Assembly (NCBI RefSeq): GCF_000447205.1
Contig: NZ_AUWY01000048.1
Coordinates: 7,501 to 71,500 of the forward strand
Source: Sphingobium ummariense RL-3
GTDB lineage: Bacteria; Pseudomonadota; Alphaproteobacteria; Sphingomonadales; Sphingomonadaceae
Reading direction: 5' to 3'
DNA: 64,000 bases
Position numbers and translations under genes: made by a program. Positions 61,674-64,000 of this stretch are shown piece by piece (positions within the stretch are counted from its first letter, which is position 1; every line of letters begins with the position of its first letter). The notes under the pieces were generated by a model. The model had not been told where the DNA came from, searched no databases, and worked only from the letters and a program-made list of their open reading frames with translations.

Positions 61674-62096
61674 ATGAACCGCAAGATCGACGTCGAGGCC
61701 CTTTGCCATGAAAAGGGACTGCGCATAACCGAGCAGCGCCGGGTCATCGCCCAAGTATTGAGCGACGCAACCGACCATCCCGATGTGGAGGAACTGCATC
61801 GCCGCGCCGCCACGGTGGATTCGGGCATTTCCATCGCGACCGTCTACCGCACGGTTCGCCTGTTCGAGGAAGCGGGCATTCTGGAGCGGCACGACTTCGG
61901 CGACGGCCGTGCCCGGTACGAGGCAGCGCCCGAATCCCATCACGACCATCTGATCGACGTCGAAACCGGCAACGTCATCGAATTTGTCGATCCGGAACTG
62001 GAGCAGCTTCAGAAGCAGATCGCCGAGAAGCTGGGCTTCCGCCTGGTCGACCATCGCATGGAACTCTACGGGGTCGCGCTCGATCGCAAGAACTGA
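61674..62096 (+). CDS. fur: Fur-family metal-dependent regulator
   Basis: 140 residues from ATG at 61674. Winged helix (EKGLRITEQRRVIAQVLSDA, GISIATVYRTVRLFEEAGIL) and metal site ESHHDHLIDVETGNVIEFVD. The CxxC structural zinc motif of enterobacterial Fur is absent (VETGN here), as in many alphaproteobacterial Fur/Mur. Could respond to iron or manganese. Followed 4 bases later by the acyltransferase. Confidence 0.92.
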   Translation: MNRKIDVEALCHEKGLRITEQRRVIAQVLSDATDHPDVEELHRRAATVDSGISIATVYRTVRLFEEAGILERHDFGDGRARYEAAPESHHDHLIDVETGNVIEFVDPELEQLQKQIAEKLGFRLVDHRMELYGVALDRKN

Positions 62097-62100
62097 CGGC

Positions 62101-62859
62101 TTGGGCTCCTTCCGCCGCTGGCTTCGGATCGGCGCGCTGGCGGGCAGCCTGCTCTGCTGCCTCCTGCCGCATCTGCTCTGGCGTGCGCTGGGGCGCCCCT
62201 CGCCCTGGCCGCGACGCTTCCTGGCCCTCGCCGCCCGCGGTGTCGGCGCGCGCGTCCGGATCGAAGGCCGTCCCGCGTCCGGCAACCTGTTCATCCTCGC
62301 CAATCATCTGAGCTGGATCGACATATTGGCGCTCGGCGGCGCGACCGGCGCCGCCTTCGTCTCGCATGACGGCGTCGCCGGCTGGCCCGTGATCGGCTGG
62401 CTCGCCGCCCAGAACAGCACGCTGTTCGTCGCACGCGAGCGGCGCGGCGCGCTCGCCGGACAGATCGACGCCCTGCGCGCCGCCATGGCGGGCCACCAGC
62501 CGGTCGCCCTGTTTCCGGAGGGCACCACCGGCGACGGCACCGCGCTGCTCCCCTTCAAGCCGTCCCTGCTGGCGGTGCTGATGTCCCCGCCCTGCCCCGT
62601 CATCGTCCAGCCGGTCCATATCGACTATGGCGCCGCGACGACGGACATTGCCTGGGTCGGCGAAGAGCCGGCTGGCACCAACGCGTCGCGCGTCCTGGCC
62701 CGCCCCGGCCGCCTGGACGTGACCTTGCGCTTCCTGGAGCCCTTCGACCCGTCCGCCTGCGCCGATCGCAAGGAGATTGCCACCCTGGCGCGCGACCGGA
62801 TCGCCGCCAGCATCGCGCTGCACCAGCGGCCTTCCGCTCCGGCGCTCCCCCCTGTATAG
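62101..62859 (+). CDS. plsC: 1-acyl-glycerol-3-phosphate acyltransferase (PlsC family)
   Basis: 252 residues. Motif I NHLSWID (HX4D), motif II-like ARERRGALAGQ and motif III FPEGTTGDG are present, with an N-terminal membrane helix. Start is taken as TTG at 62101, four bases after the fur stop; no ATG lies between it and the conserved domain. It acylates lysophosphatidic acid, or possibly another lysolipid such as an ornithine lipid. Confidence 0.85.
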   Translation: MGSFRRWLRIGALAGSLLCCLLPHLLWRALGRPSPWPRRFLALAARGVGARVRIEGRPASGNLFILANHLSWIDILALGGATGAAFVSHDGVAGWPVIGWLAAQNSTLFVARERRGALAGQIDALRAAMAGHQPVALFPEGTTGDGTALLPFKPSLLAVLMSPPCPVIVQPVHIDYGAATTDIAWVGEEPAGTNASRVLARPGRLDVTLRFLEPFDPSACADRKEIATLARDRIAASIALHQRPSAPALPPV

Positions 62860-62868
62860 CTGGACCGC

Positions 62869-64000
62869 ATGAATCGCAGCGACGCCCCGAAAAATCCGGC
62901 CACCTTCCACGTCAAATCCTTCGGCTGCCAGATGAACGTCTATGATGGCGAGCGCATGGCGGAGATGCTGGGCACGCGCGGCATGACCGCTGCGGCCGAC
63001 GGAACGGAGGCCGACCTCGTCATCCTCAACACCTGCCATATCCGTGAGAAGGCAGCAGAAAAGGTCTATTCCGATATCGGCCGCATGGTGCGGGAGGATG
63101 GCTCGCGGCCGATGATCGCGGTCGCCGGCTGCGTCGCCCAGGCCGAAGGCGGGGAGATCAGCCGGCGCGCGCCGACGGTCGACATCGTCGTCGGCCCGCA
63201 GGCCTATCACCGCCTGCCCGACCTGATCGACAGGGCGGGGCGTGGCGAGGAAGCCGTCGACACCGACATGCCGCTCGCCTCCAAATTTGCCGCCCTGCCG
63301 GGGCGCGCGAAGCAGGCGCGCCCCACCGCCTTCCTCACCATCATGGAAGGATGCGACAAATTCTGCACCTATTGCGTGGTGCCCTATACGCGCGGCGCTG
63401 AGATCAGCCGCTCCTGGTCGGCGATCCTCGACGAGGCGAAGGCGCTGGTCGACGGCGGCGTGCGGGAAATCACGCTGCTCGGCCAGAACGTCAACGCCTG
63501 GACCGGCGAGGACGACCGGGGCCGCGTGCAGGGCATGGACGGGCTCGTCCGCGAGCTGGCGAAGATCGCGGGCCTGGAGCGCATCCGCTACACCACCAGC
63601 CATCCCAACGACATGAGCGACGGCCTGATCGCTGCCCATGGCGAAGTGGACAAGCTGATGCCCTTCCTCCACCTGCCGGTGCAGTCGGGCAATGATCGCA
63701 TCCTCAAGGCGATGAACCGCAGCCACAGCGTCGACAGCTATCTGCGCATCATCGACCGTGTTCGTGCCGTGCGACCCGACATCGCGCTGTCGGGCGACTT
63801 CATCGTCGGCTTCCCCGGCGAAACCGATGCGGAGTTCGAAGATACTCTGAAGATCGTCGAACAAGTGCGCTATGCACAATGCTATTCCTTCAAATACAGC
63901 CCGCGCCCCGGCACGCCGGCAGCCGAAATGAGTGACCGGGTCGCTCTACAGGTCATGGACGACCGCCTCGCCCGATTGCAGTCCGCCATCAACCGGCACC
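62869..64000 (+). CDS. miaB: tRNA-2-methylthio-N6-dimethylallyladenosine synthase, 3' end beyond the window
   Basis: 377 codons are inside the window. The N-terminal UPF0004 cluster Cys lie in [20 protein letters not shown] and VAGCVAQAE. The radical-SAM motif is [17 protein letters not shown] (CxxxCxxC). The frame then continues through [16 protein letters not shown] with the TRAM domain off the edge. It methylthiolates i6A37 in tRNAs using two [4Fe-4S] clusters. Starts 10 bases after plsC. Confidence 0.95.
   Translation, partial: MNRSDAPKNPATFHVKSFGCQMNVYDGERMAEMLGTRGMTAAADGTEADLVILNTCHIREKAAEKVYSDIGRMVREDGSRPMIAVAGCVAQAEGGEISRRAPTVDIVVGPQAYHRLPDLIDRAGRGEEAVDTDMPLASKFAALPGRAKQARPTAFLTIMEGCDKFCTYCVVPYTRGAEISRSWSAILDEAKALVDGGVREITLLGQNVNAWTGEDDRGRVQGMDGLVRELAKIAGLERIRYTTSHPNDMSDGLIAAHGEVDKLMPFLHLPVQSGNDRILKAMNRSHSVDSYLRIIDRVRAVRPDIALSGDFIVGFPGETDAEFEDTLKIVEQVRYAQCYSFKYSPRPGTPAAEMSDRVALQVMDDRLARLQSAINRH

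Noticed and set aside
61975-63879. 634-codon minus-strand frame opposite plsC and miaB
   Set aside because: Antisense shadow of two well-conserved genes.

Overview
The window comes from a GC-rich alphaproteobacterium, almost certainly a sphingomonad (Sphingomonas, Sphingobium or Novosphingobium type). Evidence: a two-piece permuted tmRNA with tag ANDNEALALAA, a Ros/MucR-type regulator, a TonB receptor paired with a surface lipoprotein, sphingomonad small-protein families (DUF5818- and DUF1328-like), and the order nifU, tsaB, rimI, mucR, fur, plsC, miaB. No tRNA, rRNA, CRISPR array or prophage was seen.

Layout. 1-6 kb: an unrecognised secreted protein running off the left edge, mmsA with a divergent LysR regulator, and a GH43 glycosidase. 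6.1-18.1 kb: a complete type II secretion operon, gspC-D-E-F-G-H-I-J-K-L-M-N-O, nearly all genes overlapping. 18-26 kb: a 2OG oxygenase, aconitase, a DUF885 peptidase, small proteins, a 2-hydroxyacid dehydrogenase and an SH3 protein. 26-31 kb: a POT peptide transporter with two secreted amidohydrolases. 31-38.5 kb: a small TPR protein, a lipoprotein and a TonB receptor. 38.6-39 kb: ssrA. 39-48.7 kb: hemerythrin, a small membrane protein, an O6-alkylguanine methyltransferase and an RND efflux operon under a divergent TetR regulator. 48.7-57 kb: two tandem glycosyltransferases, a third amidohydrolase, an M16 peptidase and a nadR-pnuC pair. 57-64 kb: a DEAD-box helicase and the housekeeping cluster ending in miaB.

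Two genes are split by insertion sequences. A 1646-bp IS1380-type element lies in the TonB receptor gene, and a 1457-bp element lies in the RND pump gene. Both have 4-bp target duplications. Removing each element plus one duplication restores an exact open frame (891 and 1060 codons), so both insertions look recent.

Two patterns deserve most attention. First, palindromic sphingomonad repeats sit in frame inside the N-terminal coding regions of gspE, gspG and gspH. They give the two pseudopilins leaders of about 45-50 residues instead of a few. Second, PhoB-box-like sites of the form TGTCATnnAAGTGmAAT lie upstream of the TPR and lipoprotein genes, one followed by a well-placed -10, and a related site lies upstream of gspC. 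Together they suggest a phosphate-starvation programme joining surface lipoprotein export with TonB uptake, whose receptor has been knocked out in this strain.
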